NCBI RefSeq assembly: GCF_000328475.2
Contig: NC_026478.1
Span: forward strand, 434,001 to 498,000
DNA length: 64,000 nucleotides
Direction: 5' to 3'
DNA from: Mycosarcoma maydis
Lineage: Eukaryota; Basidiomycota; Ustilaginomycetes; Ustilaginales
In this document: in pieces, positions 50,256 to 59,766 of the stretch
How positions within the stretch are numbered: the stretch's first letter is position 1
Layout: every line of letters starts with the position of its first letter
The notes under the pieces: generated by a model
Databases searched by the model: none
What the model saw: only the letters and a program-made list of their open reading frames with translations
Told to the model about the DNA's origin: nothing
Program-made: the position numbers and the translations under genes

Positions 50256-50589
50256 TCGTGAATCTGTGAATAAATGGATCGTATCGTTCAAAATCTGCAA
50301 AAGCGATGTGCCGAAATCCACTCGTGACTGTGAACCACGTGCACGATTTGGCTTGTCAAACATGGATAAAGCCTGACGATCTCACAAAAGCAGAGAAAGC
50401 GCGTGGCGAAGAAGGATATTCACGATTGTGCATGACTCACGACTCGTGACTTCGCTGTCGAACTGGAAATCGGCACTGCGGTACGCATTCACAATTGCCT
50501 CTTGGAAAAATCACGGCAAATATTCGTGATTGAGGCCGCAAAAAACCCTTAATTAAACGAACATCTGTCCGTCTGTTGTAATCGTGAAT
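50256..50589. repeat. Cluster of dispersed TCGTGA/TCACGA elements
   Basis: Copies at 50256-50275, 50320-50332, 50422-50450 (ATTCACGATTG then GACTCACGACTCGTGACTT), 50523-50532 and 50579-50589, on both strands, upstream of the CorA-family gene. Confidence 0.85.
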
Positions 50590-51809
50590 GGTAACTAGAC
50601 CGGCAGATCCCAAGCGTTGTCGCATTCCACAGTGTCACATATGTCGGCCTCGGCTCCAATGCCAATCAAAGGAAGCGCCAAAAGAGTCCATGTCGTCGCA
50701 CACTAGTAACTGCTGTAACCCCGAGTGACCCCCGAGCAAGGAAGGTCATATTTGCGGTTCCGCTGATTGAGCATTGCTTGCGCGTTTACACGTCATGTGC
50801 TACGGAGAGAATCGTAGATGGGGGTGCAAGGGTCGCTTAAAAGTGGAAACGTAGCCTGGCGTTCAGACGGGCACACTTGTAAGGGCACGTTCGTGTTGCA
50901 TCTGGACATACAGTAATTTCATCAGGTCGCCCCCACTTTGATGCAGGGTTGACCTATCCTCGTTCTAAGCTTGACCACAGCTGACCGAAATGAACTCGAA
51001 TTCTCTATTCGTCCTGTTACTGATGTCGCAGGGCCTGGGGATGCAGCAACTGTCGAGCCGGTTACAGGTCTAGAACGTCGTGTAGGCTGTGCGCTGCTTG
51101 GTCGACCGAAGCTGTTCAGCTTCAAGAAGGACCGAGTCGACAAAGAGCGACTGACGAAGCTGCCTTTCTTCCGTTCCCAATCGCATTATAGAATACTACT
51201 TAGGCCGACTAGGATCCTCGTTGCAAAGCTGAGCAGATGAGAAACATGAGTAGCGTGAGTGTGTCGACTACAAACTCGGCAGGCGAAACAAAGCCACAGC
51301 AGATCAGTTGACGTGCCGATCTGCACACGTCCAACGCGACGGTCCACAGGCACCACGATCGGACACTACATCAAGCACACGTATGTCCGCACCTCGCTTT
51401 TGGGTGTGGCTCGACCTTGTCCCGCCTCCTGTTGAAGGTGCGGCTTATGTTTTCGCGTTGAGGAGAGCGCCATCCTTGAGCTCAGATATCTTCAAAGCCG
51501 CCACAAGAAGGTACCTTTTCGTTGCTGCTGCCGCGCAACTGAAGCAAACGAGCGCCGCATAGTTGGATCCGAGACTGCATAAGTAAGACGCACAACATGC
51601 AAAGACCCACACACAGAAGTTGACCCATGGATCGACGTCTCCTGCTACAATAGTCTGCGCAGAATCAAATGCCGGAGCCAAGTTCGATTTTGGAAGTCGG
51701 ACCTTGTCTTTGACTATTCTGAGGCAATCGTGAACTAATAGCAACTAAGTTGATAGTCGACGACATCAACGGCCGACCAAAAGGTGCCCGCCGCACTAAG
51801 ACGAGTCTC

Positions 51810-51846
51810 ATCGTGATTCACGATTCACGATTCACGATTCACGATT
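51810..51846. repeat. Tandem array of the ATTCACG element
   Basis: TCGTGATTCACG is followed by further GATTCAC units, giving four tandem 7-base copies. This is the only clear head-to-tail array of the element in the window. Confidence 0.9.
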
Positions 51847-52891
51847 GGTTGTCTTGGCATGCTTTTGGTGCGGTGGGCTTCGGCTTGGATGGACTGGCTG
51901 TCGTGAGTTGGTTCATGTGATGATTTAAAAAATAAATTAAACAGAAATAAAATGTAACAACTTAACTTAAGACGGTGAACGCTCGATGGTGCCTGACCCC
52001 CCTTCGGCCATGTCAAGAATCATGAATGGCTCGATCTGCGTGGAAGACCTCTTATGAATATTTAATGCAGTCAGCCGAGAATTTCAAAAGCCGTACGTGG
52101 TAGAACAGCGTTGGTGTTGAGACATTCACGACTCATGATTGCACGGTTTGGCGGCTCAAGTCACAGCCGTATGAGTGAGTCAGCCTCTCAAACACGAATG
52201 CGATGAGCAAATCGTGAATAACTTATGAGTGGCGCAAGTCTTCACATGAAAGGCCCTGAGATGGTAGCGGAGTTTCGCACAGAGAAGCTCACCCTTATCC
52301 CAATTGCTGGGTCACAGTTAGCGACCAACAGTGCAGCGCCAACACAACCACGAATCGAGCTCCACACTTTCCCTACACTCTTGACTGCCTTTACGTAGAA
52401 CTATACAGTACAATCGTCAAGGCTTTTTTTTCGAGGTCGGCAAAGCTATTCGTAGGTGTACCGTCCTTCAATCACTCCTCTTCTCCCTCTCTCGCCCCTC
52501 GGCACGTTCTCCCAAGTGTTTGGTGCCTGTCTGTCGTTTGTACTGCGTGTCGTCCCCCTCCCACTCTTTTGCTCAAGATTTAGCATATGGACACACTCAC
52601 GCTCAACTTTGCTTTACCCCCACCTCCTCCATCGCAGTGTCCATCATCGTCCTTAGACGCCATTGCCCCTTCGGTAGCCATTTGGAACACCTTTCTCCAC
52701 GTTGGGGGCCTGCCAAGAAGAGCTCAATTCAGCTGAGGTTGTTTTACACCGTAGTTATTCGGACTACTCGCATTTTGCTGTCACAGCAGATTCTTCACCA
52801 TCCAGTTGACTGGCTGCGCAACTATCGAGCTTGTCACGCTCGCCTAAGAAGCTCTTCCGCGCCAGCCTGCCAGAGGGGCGGGACGACAAAG

Positions 52892-53776
52892 ATGCTACAA
52901 CAAGCTAGCACCTCGAACCCTTCTCTTGTGCCTCTTAGAGGCCAGAGACCGGTTGTGCATCTGGAGCATCCACCTTCTGTCCCTCGTTCAGCTAGTCGCG
53001 GCTCTTTCGAAAATGGCCTTGCAACTTCTCTTCCACCAAGGCGGCCGCCTGCCTCCTTTACTCGCAGCGCTTCTTCGCACAACAACAACATCGTCACGCC
53101 TGCGAAACGACCAATTTCAGGTCACTCGTCCCGCCAGTCGTCGTCCGACTCGATCGAGTCAGTGACTACTGCCTCCTCCTTCACTCGCGCCTCAACTTCC
53201 AACTACGACTCTGGCAGCAGCGACGAGGAGGGGCTGATCCAGGTGGCCTACACCTCCTCAGCCCTAACCCGTCACATGCCGCTGGACGAGGTCAAGTCAA
53301 TCTTACGTACTTCGCGCATCAACAATACCAGGCAAAACATTACTGGGCTACTTCTGTACCGTGATGGCTCATTCGCACAGTTTCTCGAAGGACCGACGGA
53401 CGCTGTTGATTCGCTTTACGACACGATTGAGCGCGACGATCGTCACCACGGTGTTGTTCGCGTGCTTCGACAGTCGATCACTAAGCGTGATTTTCGTCAG
53501 TGGAGCATGGCGTTTCGCGATCTCGACATGATCAAGAAGTGCTCCTCTGCCACGTCCGGTTCCCACCACCTCGGTAATGAGATGACACCCGAGGACGCCG
53601 TCAATGAAGGCTTCAGTCAGCTCATGAACGTTGGTCTTCGTGTCGGTGGCCCTTCTGACAACGAGTATCGCCCGGACGCTCTCGGTAACGCCAAACTTGA
53701 TCTACCAGCTGACATGTCTGCCAGTATGCGTAGACTCGTTACCACTTTCTACCGTTTCATGGACCGGCCCCTCTAA
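52892..53776 (+). CDS. BLUF-domain blue-light photoreceptor protein
   Basis: 294 residues from ATG 52892. The first 110 residues are disordered and Ser-rich. A BLUF domain follows at about 116-210: LIQVAYTSSA, SRINNTRQNITGLLLY, GSFAQFLEG, and the end RDFRQWSMAFRDLDM. The residues that make BLUF domains photoactive through bound FAD are all present: Tyr120, Asn144, Gln163, Trp204 and Met206. Their spacing is within one residue of that in AppA (Tyr21, Asn45, Gln63, Trp104, Met106). No enzymatic output domain follows; about 80 residues remain. It therefore resembles short BLUF proteins that signal by protein contact. BLUF is mainly bacterial and uncommon in fungi, so transfer from bacteria is possible. 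Confidence 0.88.
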   Translation: MLQQASTSNPSLVPLRGQRPVVHLEHPPSVPRSASRGSFENGLATSLPPRRPPASFTRSASSHNNNIVTPAKRPISGHSSRQSSSDSIESVTTASSFTRASTSNYDSGSSDEEGLIQVAYTSSALTRHMPLDEVKSILRTSRINNTRQNITGLLLYRDGSFAQFLEGPTDAVDSLYDTIERDDRHHGVVRVLRQSITKRDFRQWSMAFRDLDMIKKCSSATSGSHHLGNEMTPEDAVNEGFSQLMNVGLRVGGPSDNEYRPDALGNAKLDLPADMSASMRRLVTTFYRFMDRPL

Positions 53777-53909
53777 TCCATTTTGCTCCATCTGTCTCAC
53801 TCTCTCGTCTTTTTCTGTGGTATACCCGCGTTGCTGCGCCGCACATGCAGTCTACGTAGTCTCCCCCTGCAAGCGTCTCTCGTTCTGATAGGGCAGTCTG
53901 TCAATGTTT

Positions 53910-53911
<2 letters not shown>

Positions 53912-53972
<61 letters not shown>
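53912..53972. repeat. (CT)n microsatellite
   Basis: Uninterrupted CT dinucleotides from 53912 to about 53956, then one TTT interruption and a further run to about 53972. It lies 3' of the BLUF gene and outside coding sequence. Confidence 0.95.
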
Positions 53973-54232
53973 GCCTCTCCTCTCCAGTCTCTGTTCCACC
54001 GTAGCGAACTTATACGGGGAATACAGTCACGATATTTGTCATGTCTTCCGTACCATTATCCGTCTGATTTTGTTTGATCGAGCCTTTGGATTAAAGGCCG
54101 AGAAAGGCATCGTTGAATCACCAACCATGGCTTTTTTTGGAGCAAGAGACAACGTGAAGCGGTGGCGCAAATTGAAAGCCCCCGTAATGGGAATCTGTGA
54201 AATTTCTGACGTGAGGCAAATTTATAACCGAA

Positions 54233-54318
54233 TTCACGATTCACGATTTTCGCGAATATGAATCACGAATTCCTACAGATCGAGGCTCAAGACTCACGAC
54301 CACCGACTCGTGACTCAC
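54233..54318. repeat. Cluster of dispersed TCGTGA/TCACGA elements
   Basis: ATTCACGATTCACGATTTTCG at 54233-54252 (in part), AATCACGAATTC at 54262-54272, and GACTCACGACC...GACTCGTGACTCACG at 54288-54318, upstream of ESF1. Confidence 0.85.
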
Positions 54319-54542
54319 GCCTTAGGACTGGGCGCAAGGGGGAAGATAAAGTGATGTAACGTCTTACAAGCGAAAAGCTCGGAAGCCGGGAGTCAATTTG
54401 TGAACCCTTTCGAAAATTTTTAGGGAAGCAACAGCAACAACCAAACGAACATCTTGTTCTGGAAAGCTACGTGTGTCATCTCGATTGCTGATCTCGGGCT
54501 TTGGCACAACGAATAGCGCGCATACAGCAATCCTCATCGAAC

Positions 54543-57236
54543 ATGGCGAAAGGGGGCAAGAACTCTGGAGGCCGTACGCCGCAAGACTTCAGCGATGCAC
54601 GTGTGACCACCGACCCACGTTTCGCAAAGGTCCACACCGACCCTCGCTTCTTGAAACCGAAACGCGACGATACCAAGGTCGTCGTTGACGAACGATTCAA
54701 AGGTCTTTTCCAAGACGACAATCGCAAGAAAAACAAGAGCGACAAGTACGGGCGTAAAATCAGTAAGCGTCAGAGCGATGCCGAGCAGATGAAGCGGTTC
54801 TATCGCTTGGAGGATGCCGATCTGGCTCCGAGCAAGAGTGACGAGGAGGAGCTCGAGAGCGACCAAGACGACGATAATGCTGCACCGGTAGACTATGCGC
54901 GTGGTGAAGGCGATCTGGACAGCAGCTCTGAAGAAGACTCCTCGGAAGATTCGGACGATCAAGATGAATCTAGCGAGGATGACAGCGAAGACGATAGTAG
55001 CGAAGATGACCATGTAATGATCGGCCCTTCGAGCGTCATTGACCGGGAGAAGAGGAAGCAGGCTACGCGTGCGGCCCGATTCGACGAGCATGACGACGAA
55101 GACGACGGTCTCGGATCCGACATAGGCGAAATCGACTTGGACGAAGATATCGACGAAGCGGTCTATGCGCAGCTTGATGCACAGGCCGAACGAGCGATTG
55201 CCGAAGGCGGCATTGAAGACGACGAATCTAATTCTGAAGCCGAACCTGCTTCTCGCAAGAAGACTAAGGGCAAGCAAAAGGAACAGGCACGCAAATCCAA
55301 GTCAAAGTCGAGTCAGAGCAAGATTCCACGCGGAGACGACACTTGTCGCCTCGCCGCGGTGAACCTCGATTGGGATCACGTTCGAGCCAAGGACATCTAC
55401 AAGGTCTTTAGCAGTATCGTCTCTCCTCTCGCGTCCATCTCTGCTGCGGATGCACTTGAAGCGCATCGTCGAGACGCCACTGCCGCACCAAGCTCGACAT
55501 CATCCTCGCGCGCACGAGCAGCACCTGCCATCTCGCAGGTGCGCGGCAAGCTTCTCCACGTCCGCGTCTACCCAAGCGATTTTGGCAAGGAACGAATGGC
55601 CAAAGAGGATCTCGAAGGTCCGCCTCCCGAAATCTTCAAAGGATCCAAACGACGCAATCGCAACGACGACCATGACTCATCCGAAGACGAAGAAATCACC
55701 GCCAAGACAATTGTCCAAGTGGACGAAGGCGGAGAATTCGATGAAGAAAACCTTCGCAAATACCAGCTCGACCGACTGCGCTACTACTACGCCGTCGCTA
55801 CGTTCGATAGCAAAGAAACGGCGCGTCACGTGTACAACGAGATTGACGGTACCGAAATGGAACGCACTGCCAATGTGTTTGACCTGCGCTTTGTGCCGGA
55901 CGGCATGGAGTTCCCTGATGGAGAAGAGGGCCGCGATGCCGAGTTCAGGGACCAAGCTACCGAGGATGTCGCCAATTACAAGGGGGTCGACTTCAAGACG
56001 GATGCATTGCGACACTCGCGAGTCAAGCTCACGTGGGATCAGGACGATCCTGAACGCTCCAAGTTGACGCGCATGGTGGCTCGCGGTGGTTTGACCAAGG
56101 AGCAATTGCGCGATGACGATTTTAAAGCATACCTCGCCTCCGATACGGAATCTGAACCTGACCAGACCGAAGTCGCAGCCAAGAATGGACGAGACCGTCT
56201 GCGTGCTCTGCTGAACTTGCATGGCGCTCAAGATGCGACTGGCTTTGGAAACAAGGGCAAGCGCAACGGCGGAGTATTTGACGATCCACGTCACGACGAT
56301 GATGAACAGGGCGAGATGCAGATCACTTTTATGCCTGGACTGTCCGAGGCTGCTGCCAAAAAGGCAGTCAACGGCAGCAAGAAGGCAGGCGATGGCGATA
56401 ACGATGGAGACGAGACGACGCTGGAAAAGTACCTTCGCAAACAGAAGGAGAAGAAGGAGCGCAAGAAAGCCCAGCGTTCTGGTATTGACGAGGACGCAAT
56501 GCAAGCTCGCGATGAGCAAGCCGAGACTGGCGGTATCGACAGCAATGATGCTGGCTTTGACGATCCATTCTTCAACGAGGACATGGACATGGAAGCGGCT
56601 CTTGCTGCTGAATTCGGTCAAGGAGCTCCCCCCACCAAAACCAGCAAAAAATCCAAGAAAGCCACCCGCGACCTCGACACTCGGCTAGACCCCAGCGAAG
56701 TCGCCCGTCAACGAGCGCAACTTGCTACGCTCATCGGCTCCACCAACGATGAGCTCACCGCCGACGGTCGTCAGCACTTCGATATGAAGGACATTCTGCG
56801 TCAAGAGTCCGGCAAAGACGCCAAACGAGCTAAGCTGCTTAAACGACTGTCCAAGAACAAGCAACGCGAAGAAGCTGCTTTCCAAGAGCTCAAGGGCGCA
56901 CCTTTGGTCCAGGATACGTTCGAAATTGATGCCAAGGATGACCGTTTTAGCGCGTTGATGGATGATCATCGATTTGCGATCGATCCGACACATCCCGGAT
57001 TTGCAAAGACGAAGGCTATGCAGAAGATCATGGAAGAGAGGAGAAAGCTGTTGGATCGTGCGGATCGAGATGAGGTGATACAGCACGGCGTCCAAACCAA
57101 AACTGGAGGCGAGCATGCGAACAACCAAGACCGAGAGCTGTCGGCATTGGTCGAGAAAATTAAGCGACGGAGCGATGCGAATGGAGATGCTTCGCAAGCA
57201 TCCAATAAGAGAAGAAAGCGTAAGTCGGACGCATAA
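54543..57236 (+). CDS. ESF1: Pre-rRNA processing protein Esf1
   Basis: 897 residues from ATG 54543 (AACATGGCG; the frame upstream has no ATG). The N-terminal block has the DPRF duplication VTTDPRFAKVHTDPRFLKP and DERFKGLF. A long acidic Ser/Asp/Glu region covers about 95-200. A conserved central part follows: CRLAAVNLDWDHVRAKDIY, LLHVRVYPSDFGKERM, and VKLTWDQDDPER. The NUC153-type C-terminus is at about 795-830 (DDRFSALMDDHRFAIDPTHP, GFAKTKAM), with a basic end. Esf1 is a nucleolar component needed for 18S rRNA processing. The match is unambiguous across the whole length; the acidic insert makes it longer than the yeast protein. Confidence 0.95.
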   Translation: MAKGGKNSGGRTPQDFSDARVTTDPRFAKVHTDPRFLKPKRDDTKVVVDERFKGLFQDDNRKKNKSDKYGRKISKRQSDAEQMKRFYRLEDADLAPSKSDEEELESDQDDDNAAPVDYARGEGDLDSSSEEDSSEDSDDQDESSEDDSEDDSSEDDHVMIGPSSVIDREKRKQATRAARFDEHDDEDDGLGSDIGEIDLDEDIDEAVYAQLDAQAERAIAEGGIEDDESNSEAEPASRKKTKGKQKEQARKSKSKSSQSKIPRGDDTCRLAAVNLDWDHVRAKDIYKVFSSIVSPLASISAADALEAHRRDATAAPSSTSSSRARAAPAISQVRGKLLHVRVYPSDFGKERMAKEDLEGPPPEIFKGSKRRNRNDDHDSSEDEEITAKTIVQVDEGGEFDEENLRKYQLDRLRYYYAVATFDSKETARHVYNEIDGTEMERTANVFDLRFVPDGMEFPDGEEGRDAEFRDQATEDVANYKGVDFKTDALRHSRVKLTWDQDDPERSKLTRMVARGGLTKEQLRDDDFKAYLASDTESEPDQTEVAAKNGRDRLRALLNLHGAQDATGFGNKGKRNGGVFDDPRHDDDEQGEMQITFMPGLSEAAAKKAVNGSKKAGDGDNDGDETTLEKYLRKQKEKKERKKAQRSGIDEDAMQARDEQAETGGIDSNDAGFDDPFFNEDMDMEAALAAEFGQGAPPTKTSKKSKKATRDLDTRLDPSEVARQRAQLATLIGSTNDELTADGRQHFDMKDILRQESGKDAKRAKLLKRLSKNKQREEAAFQELKGAPLVQDTFEIDAKDDRFSALMDDHRFAIDPTHPGFAKTKAMQKIMEERRKLLDRADRDEVIQHGVQTKTGGEHANNQDRELSALVEKIKRRSDANGDASQASNKRRKRKSDA

Positions 57237-57556
57237 GAAATGCGCAGACGTCCTATCATGTCCAACACTCAAGTACTGAACGTGGAGCGTTAGGACACTC
57301 CTGTGTTGCACCGTGTTTCTACGGAATCCAAAGAACACCTAAACCATCCTTGCTTGTGTGTGCGGTAAGATGCAAAATCGGCATCCTTGTCACTGTTCGC
57401 GTCACACGCACATCGAGCCAAACTGCTTATGTAGACCGTCATTGCGCGACCGACGCTCTGTGTAGCAGCGCACGGCGCGCTCACCCCAAACATGTCTGTA
57501 GGAAGCGTTGTCTGTTTTGTTTGAAATACAAGTACATGGAAGACACAGCTTTGCGC
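57237..57556. other. Convergent spacer between ESF1 and LSM5
   Basis: This 320-base interval holds the two 3' ends. No coding sequence or repeat element is seen. Confidence 0.4.
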
Positions 57557-58201
57557 TTACGAGTCTTCGGGGCCTTCGGATCCCGGAATGAGCTGTATTG
57601 TATTTTTGGACAAAACAAGATCACCGACGATTGATCAGCACTTGTCTTGAAGCAAACTCAAGATGTTTGCTTGACGGAAAGAATGAGGTGGATTGGATCT
57701 TACCATGCAGATGTTGTTGCCGTTGAGCAGGGTTTGGCCGAGTTTGGTTTTTTTCTTCTTGCCGTCCGGCGTAGTCTCACTGTGAAGCAATCAACAGATG
57801 GGCATCAGACGATCCGAGGTATGAAGGAAAAAGAGCGTCAGCTGCTGCTGCTGCCAAAGCGTGCGCACACGTATACTGTCGCTTGAAAAACGCAGGACTT
57901 ACTACTCTGTCACGTCTTCAAGCACCATGTCTGCATGAACGGCCAAGGAGGAGTGGTTGTCAATCATTGCATCTATGCATCAGACGATTTCTTTGTTCCT
58001 ATGACAGAAGCGGCGTTGGCGCTACTCACTGACGTAATCATCGAAGCCCAACAGGGTTCCACTAAATTCTCGATCGGTCTTCATGATGACCCAGATGCTC
58101 GATCCGATGCACTTGTCGATCAACTCGAGGGGCAAGATGGTGGGTAGAGCGGCTGCGGCAGCAGCAGATCCTGCAGGTGTCGGTTGACCTGGAGGTGACA
58201 T
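57557..58201 (-). CDS. LSM5: Sm-like protein Lsm5, four exons
   Basis: Exons 58030-58201, 57903-57930, 57704-57779 and 57557-57592 give 103 residues; introns are 99, 123 and 111 nt with GT-AG ends. The Sm1 motif is in exon 1 ([32 protein letters not shown]). The 28-nt exon 2 encodes NMVLEDVTE, and the 2-3 junction restores [11 protein letters not shown]. The Sm2 motif is at the end of exon 3 (LLNGNNICM) and LIPG in exon 4. TEYE before a charged loop and NGNNICMLIPG identify Lsm5 rather than other Lsm proteins. It belongs to Lsm1-7 (mRNA decay) and Lsm2-8 (U6 snRNP). It starts 323 bases from and divergent to another splicing gene, CWC26. Confidence 0.92.
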
Positions 58202-58524
58202 GGTCTAAATCGATGTACAATGTGAGGTTGTTGTGAGTACGCAAAGATGAAAGAGACTCGTGGATGCGGTTCTTGTCCACTGAGAACATGTATGACGGGG
58301 CGCGGGCGCGTGTCAGGCCGAGTTCCGAATTATTTTTAGGCCCAGCTGCTGCTCAGTTGGTCATGAACTCGTGCCTTGCTCACACAAATGTTGGCACTTG
58401 CGGACCCATTCATCCATTGACAAGAGGTGCGGCCACGCCATCTACAACGCATGGCACATCAGCTTCGATCATCATAAAGCCGCAGGGAATCTAACTACAC
58501 TTGAACGACAACTGCGTTGCAAGA
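58202..58524. promoter_or_regulatory. Divergent LSM5/CWC26 promoter region
   Basis: A 323-base spacer between two RNA-processing genes transcribed outward. No clear TATA box or repeat element is seen, and no coding sequence. Confidence 0.35.
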
Positions 58525-59544
58525 ATGCCCGATCCGAAACTTCAGTCCTACATAGCAGCACATTACCTCTCTGGTCCCAAAGCCGACGCTATCCTTGCGC
58601 GTGCCTCGTCCTCCGATATCAAGGTGAAACGCAAGAAGAAGAAGGTAAAGACGGACGACGCCTCAAGAGTTTCTTCGTCGTCAGGGCTTGTGTTTAAGGA
58701 TGACTCCGATACGTGGAAGACGCCAGCAGAGGATGACGAAGACGACGGTGGGTTGACACCGCAAGTGGTCGATGGAGCGGATGGACAGAGTCTGAACAAG
58801 ACGTTCCGCAAGATCGGATCAGCAAGCCATGGGGCGAAGGAAGCCGGAACGTCGGATACGGCATCAATGAGCACCCCAACTCCAGCACCTACATCCGTCG
58901 AAGAGCCAACCGAATTCAAAGCGGGGTTGCGGACCAGAGACGAGATGAAAGCAGCACGACTTGCACGAGAGGAACGAAAGAAACGCGAAGCAGCTTCTCT
59001 CTCCGTCGATGTTTCTATGGCTTCATCGACCCCGGCGGCCAACGATGACGATGACCAAGAAGCGCGCTTAGCCCAGCAAACTGTCTATCGAGACTCTTCC
59101 GGACGCATAATCGACCTGAACGCACAACAAGCCGAACAAGAACGACTCGAACGCTTGCGTCTAGAAAAACAAGCCGAACGAAACACCTGGTCTCAAGGTC
59201 TAGTGCAGAAGCAACAGCGTCAGCAAGCAGCCGCCCAGCTCGCCGCCGTGCAACAGCAAGGTATCGCCCGCAGGGCAACCGACAACGAGTACAACGAGTA
59301 TTTCAAGCAACAACAACGTGTAGATGATCCGGCCATGGCATTCTTGACCAAGAAACGAAGCGCAGGCCCGTCCATGCCGAAATACAAGGGCGGATGGCCA
59401 CCGAACAGATTCAACATCCCCCCTGGTTATCGCTGGGACGGCGTGGACAGAGGCAATGGCTACGAAAAGGCATTTTTCGAGAGAAAGGCTCAACTCGAGA
59501 CCAGAGAGCTGCAGGCACGAGCGTGGGGTCAGTCAGATATGTAA
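58525..59544 (+). CDS. CWC26: Pre-mRNA-splicing factor Cwc26 (Bud13)
   Basis: 339 residues from ATG 58525 (AGAATGCCC); an in-frame codon run upstream has no better start. The N-terminus LQSYIAAHYLSGPKADAIL and the basic KVKRKKKKVK patch are typical of Bud13/Cwc26. The middle is charged with a helical stretch (QAEQERLERLRLEKQAER). The conserved C-terminus lies at about 292-325: PPNRFNIPPGYRWDGVDRGN and GYEKAFFERK, which in yeast binds Snu17 in the RES complex. The RES complex helps nuclear pre-mRNA retention and splicing at Bact. No intron. Confidence 0.93.
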   Translation: MPDPKLQSYIAAHYLSGPKADAILARASSSDIKVKRKKKKVKTDDASRVSSSSGLVFKDDSDTWKTPAEDDEDDGGLTPQVVDGADGQSLNKTFRKIGSASHGAKEAGTSDTASMSTPTPAPTSVEEPTEFKAGLRTRDEMKAARLAREERKKREAASLSVDVSMASSTPAANDDDDQEARLAQQTVYRDSSGRIIDLNAQQAEQERLERLRLEKQAERNTWSQGLVQKQQRQQAAAQLAAVQQQGIARRATDNEYNEYFKQQQRVDDPAMAFLTKKRSAGPSMPKYKGGWPPNRFNIPPGYRWDGVDRGNGYEKAFFERKAQLETRELQARAWGQSDM

Positions 59545-59766
59545 CGACCATCCTCGTTGTTCTCAACAAAAGCGCAAAAGTATACCCACAAACTCGGAAA
59601 ATTTTGGATGACAGATCAAATGATTGTGTGTGCATGTCAGGGTAAAAATACAGACGAGGATCAGAGCCCCGATGGATCAAGGAGCGAGGAGAGTTGCGCA
59701 GACTTGGAGCGCCTGCACTAGAAATACAACAAAGATGCGTCTATTCGCGCACAAAGACAGATAGAC

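Larger units (their letters stand above)
49828..52891. other. 3.1 kb divergent spacer with repeats
   Basis: No gene is supported. Repeat elements occur at 50256-50275, 50320-50332, 50422-50450, 50523-50532, 50579-50589, 51810-51846 (tandem), 51900-51909, 52130-52142 and 52208-52218. An AT-rich patch lies at 51920-51965. The last 450 bases are CT-rich; the reading frame of the BLUF gene is open upstream of its ATG for about 120 codons but has no other ATG, so it is taken as leader. Confidence 0.45.
53777..54542. other. Spacer upstream of ESF1
   Basis: Contains a CT microsatellite (53912-53972), repeat elements (54233-54268 and 54286-54318), and a CGAAAATTTTTAGG run (54413-54426) about 120 bases before the ESF1 ATG that resembles the RRPE of ribosome-biogenesis genes. 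No gene is seen. Confidence 0.45.

Noticed and set aside
55677..56621. 314-codon minus-strand frame over ESF1
   Set aside because: Antisense shadow; hydrophobic runs come from complementing acidic codons.
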